Positions 29,575-37,890 of a stretch of 64,000 bases of DNA are shown piece after piece. The DNA lies in contig NZ_FMYX01000015.1 in assembly GCF_900102675.1 (NCBI RefSeq), forward strand, positions 62,001 through 126,000. Reading direction: 5' to 3'. How positions within the stretch are numbered: the stretch's first letter is position 1; each line of letters opens with the position of its first letter. The notes under the pieces were generated by a model. That model was not told where the DNA came from. It searched no databases and saw only the letters and a list, made by a program, of their open reading frames with translations. The stretch is from Pseudomonas guariconensis (lineage in GTDB: Bacteria > Pseudomonadota > Gammaproteobacteria > Pseudomonadales > Pseudomonadaceae). The translations under genes were made by a program, and so were the position numbers.

Positions 29575-30069
29575 ATGAGCGACAACACTGCTATACCGAG
29601 CTGGGCGGACGAACTCTCCTTCTCGGCCCATCTCTTCGCGCTCGATGGCGTCCAGAGGATCCCCGTCAGCCATCTCTCCCGGTTCTATGCCCCGCTAGGC
29701 AGCACCGGCGCCCTTCAACAGGGGACGACAGACGACGGCTGGCTCAGGTTGAACCCCGCGCAGACAGCCATGACGCTGCGTTTCCACTATCACTCCCAGA
29801 CCCTGAACCGGTTGAATTTCATGCTTTCGCTCGACAGCGACCGGAACCGAAAACTGGGTATCAGCCGCAACGGTTACCTAGGCCTCTACACGTATTCGAA
29901 CATCGACGACTTCTGGAAGGTCGAACCTCTGGCCTGGAGCGAAAACACCCTTCACTGTCGCATTCGTGACCATCAGGGCCAGCAAGTGAAAGTGCTGGCA
30001 AGCTCGCCTCACCACCTGACGGTCAACAAAGGGAACATCCTCGAGTTCTTGGTCGTACGAACGTCGTAA
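29575..30069 (+). CDS. Unrecognised protein, copy A of a local paralogous pair
   Basis: 164 residues, no signal peptide, no membrane segment, no Cys cluster. I do not recognise the family. The C-terminal half is clearly related to the protein at 31321-31845: both contain ISRNGYLGLY, then EPLxWxENTLxCRIRDHxG, followed by a short hydrophobic strand. The alternation of hydrophobic and polar residues suggests an all-beta fold. It starts with ATG at 29575 after CAGAGGATGAACGC. Neighbours are a YciC protein upstream and an exo/endonuclease-fold protein downstream. Confidence 0.8.
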   Translation: MSDNTAIPSWADELSFSAHLFALDGVQRIPVSHLSRFYAPLGSTGALQQGTTDDGWLRLNPAQTAMTLRFHYHSQTLNRLNFMLSLDSDRNRKLGISRNGYLGLYTYSNIDDFWKVEPLAWSENTLHCRIRDHQGQQVKVLASSPHHLTVNKGNILEFLVVRTS

Positions 30070-30130
30070 GCTGGCCGACCGACGAACGGCTCGGTTATGC
30101 TGGCGCGACCTGCACCGACAAGCCGAGCCG

Positions 30131-31204
30131 ATGATCCGACTACTGCGCAACGTCTTGCTCTCCCTGCTCTTGCTGTTGCCCCTGCCCTGGCTGTTCGCCG
30201 ACTACCTGGGCTGGCAACCTTCCCCCCGCGAACCGCTGCCGATCGCCTGCCAAGGCAGCCCCCGGTCGCTGCAACCTGGCCAGCCCCTGAAGGTCATGAC
30301 CTGGAACGTGCAATACCTGGCCGGCAAGCGCTACGTGTTCTGGTACGACCAAGGGCAGGGCAGCGACACCCGCCCCAGCGCAGAAGACCTCGCCTTCAAT
30401 CTCGACGAAGTCACCCGCGTGATCCGTGCCGAAACGCCGGATGTCATCCTGTTGCAGGAGCTGGACAACAACGCCAAGGCCACCGGCTACCAGGACCAGT
30501 TGGCGCTGCTGCGTGAACGCTTGGCCGACCTCTACCCCTGCACCGTCCAGACCTACGAGTGGAAAGCCGATTTCGTGCCTGACCGGCATATCTTCGGCAG
30601 TGTTGGCCGCACCCTGGCCACCCTCAGCCGCTACCCGATCGAAAAGGCCGAGCGCCTGCAGTTGCCCAACGCGGCGAGCAATGCCCTGACCCGCCTGCAA
30701 CGCCCCCAGCCGGCACTGCTGGTCAGCTACCTGCCGCTGGCTGACGGGGGACGTCTGGCGGTGCTCAACACACGGCTCTCGCCCTACCAGCCCGGCAGCG
30801 ACTTGCAACGCCGACAGGTAGAGCATCTGGCCAAGGTGCTTGATCGCCTGGAAAGCCAAGGCACGCCCTGGCTGATCGGCGGCGACCTCAACCTACTGCC
30901 CCTGGGGCAGTACCGTCGCCTGCCGCCGGCACAGCGCGGCAACTACCCGGCCGACAGCGACCTGCACCTGTTGTGGGACAAGTACCCGATGATTCCCAGC
31001 AACGCCGAAGCCAGCGGTGCCGAGCGCGCCGCCTGGCTCACCCACTACCCCAACGACCCGGCAGTCAACGGTCCTGACCGCACCCTCGACTATGTACTTC
31101 ACAGCCCTCGCCTTCAGCGCATCCAGGCCCAGGTACTGCGACAGGACACGCTGCAGATCTCAAACCACCTGCCGCTCATGGCCATCCTGAAAGTGCCTCA
31201 TTGA
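30131..31204 (+). CDS. Membrane-anchored endonuclease/exonuclease/phosphatase-fold protein
   Basis: 357 residues. A hydrophobic N-terminal segment at about residues 5-24 (VLLSLLLLLPLPWLFADYLG) acts as a signal anchor. The catalytic fold shows the expected motifs: MTWNVQYL (Asn59), ILLQELD (Glu110), GGDLNLLP and the final SNHLPLMA with the catalytic His. Members of this fold cut DNA, RNA, phosphoinositides or sphingomyelin, and the substrate here is open; export across the inner membrane fits a phosphodiesterase acting outside the cytoplasm. It lies between two copies of an unknown small protein family. Confidence 0.85.
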   Translation: MIRLLRNVLLSLLLLLPLPWLFADYLGWQPSPREPLPIACQGSPRSLQPGQPLKVMTWNVQYLAGKRYVFWYDQGQGSDTRPSAEDLAFNLDEVTRVIRAETPDVILLQELDNNAKATGYQDQLALLRERLADLYPCTVQTYEWKADFVPDRHIFGSVGRTLATLSRYPIEKAERLQLPNAASNALTRLQRPQPALLVSYLPLADGGRLAVLNTRLSPYQPGSDLQRRQVEHLAKVLDRLESQGTPWLIGGDLNLLPLGQYRRLPPAQRGNYPADSDLHLLWDKYPMIPSNAEASGAERAAWLTHYPNDPAVNGPDRTLDYVLHSPRLQRIQAQVLRQDTLQISNHLPLMAILKVPH

Positions 31205-31268
31205 CGCAGGGTGAGCGTGAAAGCACGGAAAGACCTCCTGCTTCGTCCCAGATCGACGCCTGGGTAGT

Positions 31269-31306
31269 GTTCTGTTCGTGGGCCACGAGCCCTTGATCAA
31301 CAGAAC
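31269..31306 (+). other. Inverted repeat in the leader of copy B
   Basis: GTTCTGTT (31269-31276) and AACAGAAC (31299-31306) form perfect 8-bp arms 14 bases before the start codon at 31321; CGTGG/CACG pair inside. A second small stem CCCAG/CTGGG lies at 31247-31264. It could be an operator or an RNA leader structure; no U-tract follows. Confidence 0.45.
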
Positions 31307-31320
31307 CGCAGAGTATTTTC

Positions 31321-31845
31321 ATGAGCAACAGCTTCACTAACTGGATCGCAGCAGCTGGATCTTTCGACGCCCACATACATTGCTATGGGGTAACAAAATA
31401 CTGGGACGGTCTTTCCAACGACTGGGAGGAGTTTCAGTTTTTTTGGGACGGGGCGCCTTCACTCCCACCCTCCCCTGTGCGACTGAGCAAAGGCCCCGAC
31501 ATCAATGAAGGCTGGCTCATTACCGGGGCGGGTGGAACAGCCACGACTTTCAACATTACATTCGACTCGCAAACGACTAATCGCCTGCATGTCCGCATAA
31601 AGGGCACTGGCGGTGACAGCAACAGGCAAGTCGAGATCAGCCGCAATGGTTATCTCGGGCTTTACCGGGGTGATTCGAACGTTGATGTGTTGAAACTCGA
31701 GCCGCTGGAATGGACTGAGAACACACTGACCTGCCGGATCCGGGATCACCTGGGGCACACCGTGAAAATCGCATACGAATGGCAGGTCTACCTGAACGTG
31801 CAAGCCGGGGAGGACGCAACATTCATCATCACCCGGCAACAATGA
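31321..31845 (+). CDS. Unrecognised protein, copy B of a local paralogous pair
   Basis: 174 residues, no signal peptide or membrane segment. Its C-terminal half matches the protein at 29575-30069 (ISRNGYLGLY identical; LEPLEWTENTLTCRIRDHLG closely similar), while the N-terminal half is mostly different, rich in Trp, Phe and His. Codon use is visibly more A/T-rich than in neighbours (for example gtaacaaaatactgg early in the gene), hinting at later acquisition or relaxed expression. A structured leader precedes the ATG at 31321. Function unknown. Confidence 0.8.
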   Translation: MSNSFTNWIAAAGSFDAHIHCYGVTKYWDGLSNDWEEFQFFWDGAPSLPPSPVRLSKGPDINEGWLITGAGGTATTFNITFDSQTTNRLHVRIKGTGGDSNRQVEISRNGYLGLYRGDSNVDVLKLEPLEWTENTLTCRIRDHLGHTVKIAYEWQVYLNVQAGEDATFIITRQQ

Positions 31846-31904
31846 CTGCCGGATGACTGCCCACCCGGCTCTATCGTGTCAACACGCAGCGCCTCTAGAC
31901 CTCA

Positions 31905-34433
31905 TCAGGTCCCTCTGGGCTTGGCCCTCGCCGTGGCTTCGGCGACGAGCGGGTCGTCGGGCCAATAATGCTTGGGATAGCGACCTTTGAGGTCCTTCTT
32001 CACCTCGGCATAGGTGGTACGCCAGAAGTTGGCCAAATCCTGGGTCACCTGGACCGGGCGGCGCGCCGGGGACAGCAGGTGCAGTTTGACCTGCTGACGG
32101 CCTTGGGCGATGCGCGGCGTATCGGCCAGGCCGAACAACTCCTGCAGGCGCACGGCCAGAATCGGCGGGTTCTCGCTGTAGTCCAGGCGAATGCTCGAGC
32201 CGGATGGTACGGTCAGGTGCGCAGGGGCCAGCTCCTCCAGGCGCTGCGGAAGCGGCCAGGGCAACAGGTTGCGCAGGATCGACGGCAGGTCCAGCTGGGC
32301 GAAGTGGCTGAGGCGAGACACCTTGCCCAAATACGGCTGCAGCCAGCTTTCCAGGCTGGCAAGCAGGGCTTCGTCACTCAAATCGGGCCACTCGCTGTGG
32401 CCGTCCTTGTTGATGTCCAACTGACGCAACAGCGCGACCCGCGCCTGCCATTGACGCAGTTCAGGTGTCCAGCTCAGCAGGTTCAAACCCTTGCGTCGCA
32501 CCAGGCCCAGCAATGCCTTGGCGCGGGCCTCGTCATCCAACCCTGGCAAGGGTTCGCGACTGAGCACAAGCTCGCCGACCTTGCGTTGGCGCTCGGCGCG
32601 CAGCACCTGCTCGCGTTCGTCCCAGTCCAGGACATCGAGTGTCTCCACCTGCTCGGCCAGCACCCCCTCGAACAGGCCCGGATCGAACTCAGCTGCCAGG
32701 TAGATGCGCTCCTCGCGCTGCCCTTGACGGCTGCCCAGGTCCGCGACGACCAGCCAGGGACACTTCATGAGCGCATCCACCTCGGCGAACAGCGCCGCGC
32801 GTCCATTGGCCAATCGGTACTCGGCGCTACCCTCGCGCCGCTGCTGGGCCACCCGGTCGGGATAGGCCAGCGCCAGCAATGCCCCCAACCAGCGGGGGTG
32901 ATCGACATCGACGACAGCAGCGCCCCGCATGCCGCGCAGCAGGCCCCGGTACTGGCGCGCCAATTGCCGGGCGCGCTGCACGCCCCCCTGACCACCACGG
33001 GTCGCTTTAGTCTCGCCGCTGAGCAGGGCCAACCGGCTGTGCAGGTCGGCGCCTGCCCCGCGCAGGATGTCGCGCTCACCGAGCAGCGCGGCCACATCGC
33101 AGGCCATGTCGGCCAGGCCCAGTGCCTGGCCACGCAATAACAGATGGGCAATGCGCGGGTGCGCAGGTAGTTCAGCCATGGCCTGGCCGTGTTCGCTCAG
33201 GCTCTCGCGACTGCCCGGCTTGAACGCCCCCAACCGGGCGAGCAGGTCGCAGGCCTGGGCGTGGGCAGCGCTCGGAGGTGGATCCAGCCAACGCAACTGA
33301 TCGGGCCAGACACCCCAGCGCGCCAGTTGCAGGGCCAGACCGGCCAGATCGGCCTGGAGGATCTCGGCGCTACCGTGGGCCGGCAACTGATCGTGCTGAG
33401 CCTCGGACCACAGCCGGTAGCACACCCCAGGCTCCAGACGCCCTGCTCGACCGGCGCGCTGGGTAGCGCTGGCGCGAGAAATGCGCTGGGTCTCCAGACG
33501 CGTCATGCCGCTGCCGGGGTCGAACCGAGGAACACGCGCCAGACCGGCGTCAATGACCACGCGTACACCGTCGATGGTGAGACTGGTCTCGGCGATGTTG
33601 GTGGCCAGCACCACCTTGCGCAGGCCCTTGGGCGCAGGCTCGATGGCGGCGCGCTGAGCATTGAGCTCGAGTTCGCCATGCAATGGGCACAGCAGCACAT
33701 CCGAGCGTTCGCCCAATGCCTCTTGCAGCGACTGATGGACCCGCCGAATCTCGGCCTGCCCCGGCAGAAACACCAGCAGGCTGCCGGGCTGTTCGGCCAG
33801 CGCCTGGAGCACGCAATCGACCACCCGCGGCTCGACGAACTCGCCTGGCTGATACGGCCTGCTCCAACGAATATCCACAGGGTGCATGCGCCCCTCGCTG
33901 CTCACTACCGGGGCATCGTCGAGCAGGCGCGACAGCCGCTCACCTTCCAGGGTGGCGGACATCAGTAGAATCTTCAGCGGCGGCTCGTCGCGCAGCAGTT
34001 CCCGGCCATTGAGGCTCAACGCCAAGGCCAGGTCGGCGTCCAGGCTGCGCTCGTGGAACTCGTCGAAGATCAGCAGACCCACCCCCTCCAGCGCAGGGTC
34101 GGCCTGCAGGCGACGGGTAAGAATGCCTTCAGTGACGACCTCGATGCGGGTATCGGGCCCGACCTTGCTGTCCAGGCGGATGCGGTAGCCGACAGTCTCC
34201 CCGACCTTTTCGCCCAGCTCGCTGGCCAGGCGCTCGGCCGCCGCCCGGGCCGCCAGACGGCGGGGTTCGAGCATCAGGATGGTCTGCCCGGCCAGCCAGG
34301 GCTCATCGAGCAGGGCCAAGGGTACCCGGGTGGTCTTGCCGGCGCCGGGCGGGGCTTCGAGTACGGCCTCATCGCGCTCGCTCAGGGCTTGACGCAGAGC
34401 GGGCAGTACGGCATCGATTGGTAATGAAATCAT
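31905..34433 (-). CDS. hrpB: ATP-dependent helicase HrpB
   Basis: 842-residue DEAH-type helicase of the HrpB family. Motifs: Walker A PGAGKT (29-34), DEFH (124-127, the HrpB variant of DEAH), SATLEG, and the helicase C-terminal block ATNIAETSLTIDGV, followed by QRAGRAGRLEPGVCYRLW. The remaining C-terminal part has HA2 and the HrpB-specific domain (PSILRNLLPWPLPQRLEELAP; SPARRPVQVTQDLANFW). The cellular role in pseudomonads is not settled; RNA metabolism is assumed. It is divergent from the lipoprotein gene. Confidence 0.95.
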   Translation of the reverse strand: MISLPIDAVLPALRQALSERDEAVLEAPPGAGKTTRVPLALLDEPWLAGQTILMLEPRRLAARAAAERLASELGEKVGETVGYRIRLDSKVGPDTRIEVVTEGILTRRLQADPALEGVGLLIFDEFHERSLDADLALALSLNGRELLRDEPPLKILLMSATLEGERLSRLLDDAPVVSSEGRMHPVDIRWSRPYQPGEFVEPRVVDCVLQALAEQPGSLLVFLPGQAEIRRVHQSLQEALGERSDVLLCPLHGELELNAQRAAIEPAPKGLRKVVLATNIAETSLTIDGVRVVIDAGLARVPRFDPGSGMTRLETQRISRASATQRAGRAGRLEPGVCYRLWSEAQHDQLPAHGSAEILQADLAGLALQLARWGVWPDQLRWLDPPPSAAHAQACDLLARLGAFKPGSRESLSEHGQAMAELPAHPRIAHLLLRGQALGLADMACDVAALLGERDILRGAGADLHSRLALLSGETKATRGGQGGVQRARQLARQYRGLLRGMRGAAVVDVDHPRWLGALLALAYPDRVAQQRREGSAEYRLANGRAALFAEVDALMKCPWLVVADLGSRQGQREERIYLAAEFDPGLFEGVLAEQVETLDVLDWDEREQVLRAERQRKVGELVLSREPLPGLDDEARAKALLGLVRRKGLNLLSWTPELRQWQARVALLRQLDINKDGHSEWPDLSDEALLASLESWLQPYLGKVSRLSHFAQLDLPSILRNLLPWPLPQRLEELAPAHLTVPSGSSIRLDYSENPPILAVRLQELFGLADTPRIAQGRQQVKLHLLSPARRPVQVTQDLANFWRTTYAEVKKDLKGRYPKHYWPDDPLVAEATARAKPRGT

Positions 34434-34551
34434 GGTGGTCCTCGAACAGTCGTCCGAGTATAACGGCGAACCGAGCCTGCCTTATCATGGTCTTAAACAT
34501 CAGGACCAGGCGACCGGCCTGGTCCTCGTTGGTCACTTTGCGGAGATCCCA

Positions 34552-34971
34552 ATGCGCATCCCTACCCGCGTCATCGGTGGCGCGCTCATCGTCACCCTGC
34601 TCACCCAACTGACCGCTTGCGGCACGCTGTTCTACCCCGACCGGCGCGGCCAGATCGAAGGTAAGATCGACCCCGTGATCGCCGCGCTCGACGCTGTGGG
34701 TCTTCTGTTCTATGTCATCCCCGGCCTGATCGCCTTCGGCGTCGACTTCGCCAGCGGGGCCATCTATTACCCGCCCGGCGTTACCGCCCACATCGACCCG
34801 GTCAAGCTCAAACCAGCCATCAATGCCGATGGCCAGGTCGACAAGGCCAAGCTGCAAGCTATCCTCGAAAGCGAACTGGGCCAACGCCTGCCGCTGAACG
34901 ACCCTCGGCTGATCCAGCACCGGGGCAGCGTCGAGCAGTTGGCCGCCTATGGCCTGGTACCGGCCGCCTGA
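34552..34971 (+). CDS. Small lipoprotein of unknown function (YceK/YidQ-like)
   Basis: 139 residues. A lipoprotein signal peptide (MRIPTRVIGGALIVTLLTQL) ends in the lipobox LTAC with Cys23 and Gly24 next. The mature part contains a hydrophobic stretch (VGLLFYVIPGLIAFGVDFASGAIYYPPG) that resembles small YceK/YidQ lipoproteins, then a polar helical tail. The Gly at +2 is compatible with outer-membrane sorting. I start at the ATG at 34552 because the signal peptide begins there. It is 21 bases upstream of the CDF exporter, so the two probably form an operon. Confidence 0.82.
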   Translation: MRIPTRVIGGALIVTLLTQLTACGTLFYPDRRGQIEGKIDPVIAALDAVGLLFYVIPGLIAFGVDFASGAIYYPPGVTAHIDPVKLKPAINADGQVDKAKLQAILESELGQRLPLNDPRLIQHRGSVEQLAAYGLVPAA

Positions 34972-34992
34972 TCCAGGGAACGCACCTGCGGC

Positions 34993-35862
34993 ATGACTTC
35001 GAGCGCCGAACACCAACGCCTGCTACGCCTGGCCACGCGCGCGTCCCTGGCCGTGGCCACGATCCTCGTCGTGAGCAAGGCGGTCGCCTGGTGGCTGAGT
35101 GATTCAGTCAGTCTGCTGGCCGGCCTGACCGACTCGGCCCTCGACGCCGTCGCCTCCTTCCTCAACTTACTGGCCGTGCACTATGCCCTGCGCCCGGCCG
35201 ACGACGATCACCGCTTCGGCCATGGCAAGGCCGAGGCGCTGGCCGGCATGGCCCAGGCGCTGTTCATAGGCGTCAGTGCGGTGCTGATCGGCGTACAGGC
35301 GGTCGATCGCCTGCAATCGCCGCAACCGCTGGGCGATACCGCTGCCGGCATCGCAGTGATGCTGCTGTCGCTTGTCCTGACCCTGGCCTTGCTCACGTTC
35401 CAGCGCAAGGTCATCCGCGCCACCGGCTCCACCGCGGTGCGCGCCGACTCGCTGCACTACCGCTCCGATCTGCTGCTCAATGGCAGCATCCTGCTCGCTC
35501 TGATGCTGGCGCGCTTTGGCTGGCCACAACTGGATGCCTTGTTCGGTCTGGGGATCGCCCTGTATATCCTCTGGAGCGCCGTGCAGATCGCCCGCGAGAG
35601 CACGGCGATCCTGATGGACCAGGAACTGCCGGCCGATATCGGCGAGCGCATGCTCGAACTGGTCTGCGCCATCCCCGGCGTCAAAGGCGCCCACGACCTG
35701 CGCACCCGAGTATCGGGCAACCGCTGGTTCGTCCAACTTCACTTGGAGCTTCCCGGCGAGCTGAAACTGCATGACGCCCACGAATTGTGCGTGCAGGCAT
35801 CAGCTGCCATCCGCCAGCGTTACCCGCGAGCGGACGTGATGGTGCATGCCGATCCGGTGTAA
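34993..35862 (+). CDS. fieF: Cation diffusion facilitator (FieF/YiiP-like) metal exporter
   Basis: 289-residue proton-driven exporter of Zn(II) or Fe(II). Six membrane segments are followed by a cytoplasmic ferredoxin-like domain. The transport site is complete: Asp47 and Asp51 (LTDSALD) in segment 2, His155 and Asp159 (HYRSD) in segment 5, matching the DD/HD arrangement of YiiP. The loop DDHRFGHGKAEALAGMAQ is also typical. C-terminal metal-binding histidines appear in ADVMVHADPV and KLHDAHEL. It probably shares a transcript with the upstream lipoprotein gene. Confidence 0.93.
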   Translation: MTSSAEHQRLLRLATRASLAVATILVVSKAVAWWLSDSVSLLAGLTDSALDAVASFLNLLAVHYALRPADDDHRFGHGKAEALAGMAQALFIGVSAVLIGVQAVDRLQSPQPLGDTAAGIAVMLLSLVLTLALLTFQRKVIRATGSTAVRADSLHYRSDLLLNGSILLALMLARFGWPQLDALFGLGIALYILWSAVQIARESTAILMDQELPADIGERMLELVCAIPGVKGAHDLRTRVSGNRWFVQLHLELPGELKLHDAHELCVQASAAIRQRYPRADVMVHADPV

Positions 35863-35885
35863 CCCGTCGATCAGGTCCGCAGCCT

Positions 35886-36707
35886 TCAATTCACGCTGTA
35901 GTCCCGGGCACTGAGGCAATCGGCCAGTACCCGATGGTAGGCATCGGCCACATGGGCTGGTGGCGCGACGGCCGCCGCGGCCGGATCGAAACCGGACTGC
36001 TGCACGGCCTGGCGATGACACTCATAACGGTCCTGGTTCTGCTGCCGAGGCGTTTGCCCGGACAACGGATGGGCGATCACGTCATATCCAGTACTCAACT
36101 GCGGCCCCGGCGCGGGCAGGATGTTGGGGGGATTGACCACCACATATTCCTGGCTGTCGCTCAGGTATTGGTAATAGGTGTTCGAGACCTGGAAGAACAA
36201 CGTGCCATCGAACCAGACCTCTTGGGCGTAGACCGGCAGGTAGCCGACCCGCACGCCATAGGGTGGCCTTACCAGCACATACGCGCCGCCTTGCGGGCGA
36301 TACCAGTAGCCGCTGGAATAGTAGTAGTCCTGCCCCTGATGGGGCACCTTCCAATAACGGTCCGGGAAGTGGTCGATCCTGTGTCCGGGATGGTACTGCG
36401 GGCCAGGCCCCCAGCCATCGCCATGGCCGTCGGGACGCCCGGGCCAGTCTCCACCGGGACGCTGCCCAGGCCCACCCGCTTCCCAGTGATAGCCGCCATT
36501 GCGCCGGGGGATGTCCTGGTAATACCCCTGGCGCGGCGGCTGGGTCTGGCGCACCTCGTCACGCGAATTGAGTGGCGAGCGGCCCATGGTCGCGCCGTTG
36601 GGGTCCTGCGCGCCCTGCCCCTCGCCTGCCCCTTGGGCCCATGCGCCCAGGCTGATGCCCAGGCCCAGCAAACCAACACCTGCCCATTGCCGGATGCGCG
36701 ACCTCAT
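35886..36707 (-). CDS. Secreted Gly/Pro/Tyr-rich protein (DUF6515-like)
   Basis: 273 residues. A signal peptide (MRSRIRQWAGVGLLGLGISLGAWA) precedes a low-complexity Gly/Pro/Trp/Tyr/His-rich region (GGDWPGRPDGHGDGWGPG, PGHRIDHFPDRYWKVPHQGQD). A more ordered block follows, YYYSSGYWYRPQGGAYVLVRPPYGVRVGYLP, that resembles small DUF6515-type periplasmic proteins. The C-terminal 60 residues carry two Cys (RYECHRQ and LADCLSARDY) that could pair. Localised outside the cytoplasm; role unknown. The ATG at 36707 follows GAGAGGGC. Confidence 0.8.
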   Translation of the reverse strand: MRSRIRQWAGVGLLGLGISLGAWAQGAGEGQGAQDPNGATMGRSPLNSRDEVRQTQPPRQGYYQDIPRRNGGYHWEAGGPGQRPGGDWPGRPDGHGDGWGPGPQYHPGHRIDHFPDRYWKVPHQGQDYYYSSGYWYRPQGGAYVLVRPPYGVRVGYLPVYAQEVWFDGTLFFQVSNTYYQYLSDSQEYVVVNPPNILPAPGPQLSTGYDVIAHPLSGQTPRQQNQDRYECHRQAVQQSGFDPAAAAVAPPAHVADAYHRVLADCLSARDYSVN

Positions 36708-36790
36708 GTTGCCCTCTCGATGGTAAGAACTGCATTGGAACTGCATGCAGTCTATCGCGGCGAGGGCAGATGCAGATGATTCCGGGCATG

Positions 36791-36817
36791 AAAAAAGGGA
36801 GGCCATGGCCTCCCTTT
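36791..36817 (-). terminator. Intrinsic terminator on the minus strand
   Basis: On minus, AAAGGGAGGCC / GGCCTCCC stem followed by TTTTTT. It sits about 85 bases upstream of the start of the minus-strand gene at 36707, so it cannot terminate that gene; it terminates something transcribed from the gap itself, or insulates that gene. Confidence 0.75.
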
Positions 36818-37040
36818 GGGAATTGTCGTCCGTGCTCGGCGCTTGTGGCGTCGGCTCACCTCACATCGTCTTCTGGACGGTGCGTAGCCCGGGGGCCTGG
36901 CGGATCCTGTTGGATGGCTGGCCGCGACGGCCTTCCTGAGGCCGGTCGCCGTGGACTGTTGTCCGGGCAGTGATTCTGTTGGTAACGATACGGGAGGCGG
37001 CGGAGCAGAGGATTGCGAATATTGCTCAGATAAATAGCAC

Positions 37041-37070
37041 TTGCGCAATTTTTAACCCTGGATTGATAAT
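37041..37070 (+). promoter_or_regulatory. Promoter of the Lrp-type regulator at 37103
   Basis: TTGCGC (37041-37046), 18-base spacer, GATAAT (37065-37070), followed about 30 bases later by the start codon. The region is A/T-rich, which suits autoregulation by an Lrp protein. Confidence 0.55.
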
Positions 37071-37102
37071 TCGCAGCAATCCGAACAGAAAAGGCCATTT
37101 CC

Positions 37103-37579
37103 ATGAGCAAGCTCGACCGCTATGACCTGAGCATCCTTGCCGAATTGCAGCGCGACGCCCGCATCTCCAATCAGGAGTTGGCCGAACGTATCGGCTTGTC
37201 CCCCTCCCCTTGCTCACGGCGGGTCAAGCAACTGGAAGACGACGGCTACATCTCCCGCCAAGTAGCCTTGCTGGACCGCAAGAAGCTCGGCCTTAGCCTG
37301 ACCGCCTATGTGCTGATCGGCATGGACCGCCACACCCCCGAGCGCTTCGAGACTTTCGAGGCCGCCATTCGCAACTTGCCCCAGGTGCTCGAATGCAGCC
37401 TGGTCACTGGGATGGATGCCGACTATCAACTGAAAGTCGTGGTCCCGGATATGGACCATTACCAGAAACTGCTGCTCGGCAGCCTGACTCGCATCGAAGG
37501 CGTCACCAGCGTGCGCTCGAGCTTCGTGCTCAACCAAGTGCTGGCCAGCACTGAACTGCCGTTGACGCATCTGCGCTGA
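37103..37579 (+). CDS. Lrp/AsnC-family transcriptional regulator
   Basis: 158-residue regulator with N-terminal helix-turn-helix (LDRYDLSILAELQRDARISNQELAERIGLSPSPCSRRVKQLEDDGYI) and C-terminal RAM domain (ECSLVTGMDADYQLKVVVPDMDHYQKLL). The opening MSKLDRYDLSIL is close to leucine-responsive-type regulators. The target is not obvious; downstream DUF2788 is only 54 bases away but has its own -10 box. It is distinct from the second Lrp paralogue at 26839. Confidence 0.92.
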   Translation: MSKLDRYDLSILAELQRDARISNQELAERIGLSPSPCSRRVKQLEDDGYISRQVALLDRKKLGLSLTAYVLIGMDRHTPERFETFEAAIRNLPQVLECSLVTGMDADYQLKVVVPDMDHYQKLLLGSLTRIEGVTSVRSSFVLNQVLASTELPLTHLR

Positions 37580-37633
37580 CCGTCCCCTGCCGCCCCGCTT
37601 ATAATCGGCGCTCAGCCTGCCTGGAGAACACTG

Positions 37634-37837
37634 ATGGATCCCGCCGTATTCGAAGAATGGATGATGATCGTTCTGGTGACCGTGCTGATCGGTTTCATGG
37701 GATTCATCGTCTGGGACCTGGCAAAGAAGTCCAAGGCAGGCCGCTTCGGCACCTTGATTCTGTTTTTCGTCCTGGGCCTGGGTGTGCTGGCCTTCATCAT
37801 CAAGAGCGTGGTGGTAGGGTTCCTCGAAGGGGTCTAG
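37634..37837 (+). CDS. DUF2788 small membrane protein
   Basis: 67 residues with two hydrophobic helices (WMMIVLVTVLIGFMGFIVWDL and FGTLILFFVLGLGVLAFIIKSVVVGFL) joined by a basic loop (AKKSKAGR), which is the DUF2788 layout. Function unknown. A TATAAT box lies at 37600-37605, 34 bases before the start, so it may have its own promoter. Confidence 0.85.
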   Translation: MDPAVFEEWMMIVLVTVLIGFMGFIVWDLAKKSKAGRFGTLILFFVLGLGVLAFIIKSVVVGFLEGV

Positions 37838-37890
37838 CCGCACGGGGAGGAGCGCTGGCCAGAGACTGTGATGGGCTGCGCAGTAGCCGC

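Larger units (their letters stand above)
36708..37102. other. Intergenic gap with a possible untranslated transcript
   Basis: This 395-base stretch between two divergent genes has no convincing protein gene; its open frames have no coding-like bias. It contains a minus-strand intrinsic terminator (36791-36817) that no annotated gene needs, so a short RNA reading from about 37040 towards 36790 is possible. The plus-strand promoter of the Lrp regulator lies at 37041-37070. Confidence 0.5.

Noticed and set aside
36856-37110. Pro/Arg-rich minus-strand frame in the gap before the Lrp regulator
   Set aside because: Composition is typical of non-coding high-GC sequence and the start would lie inside the neighbouring gene; a non-coding transcript is more likely.
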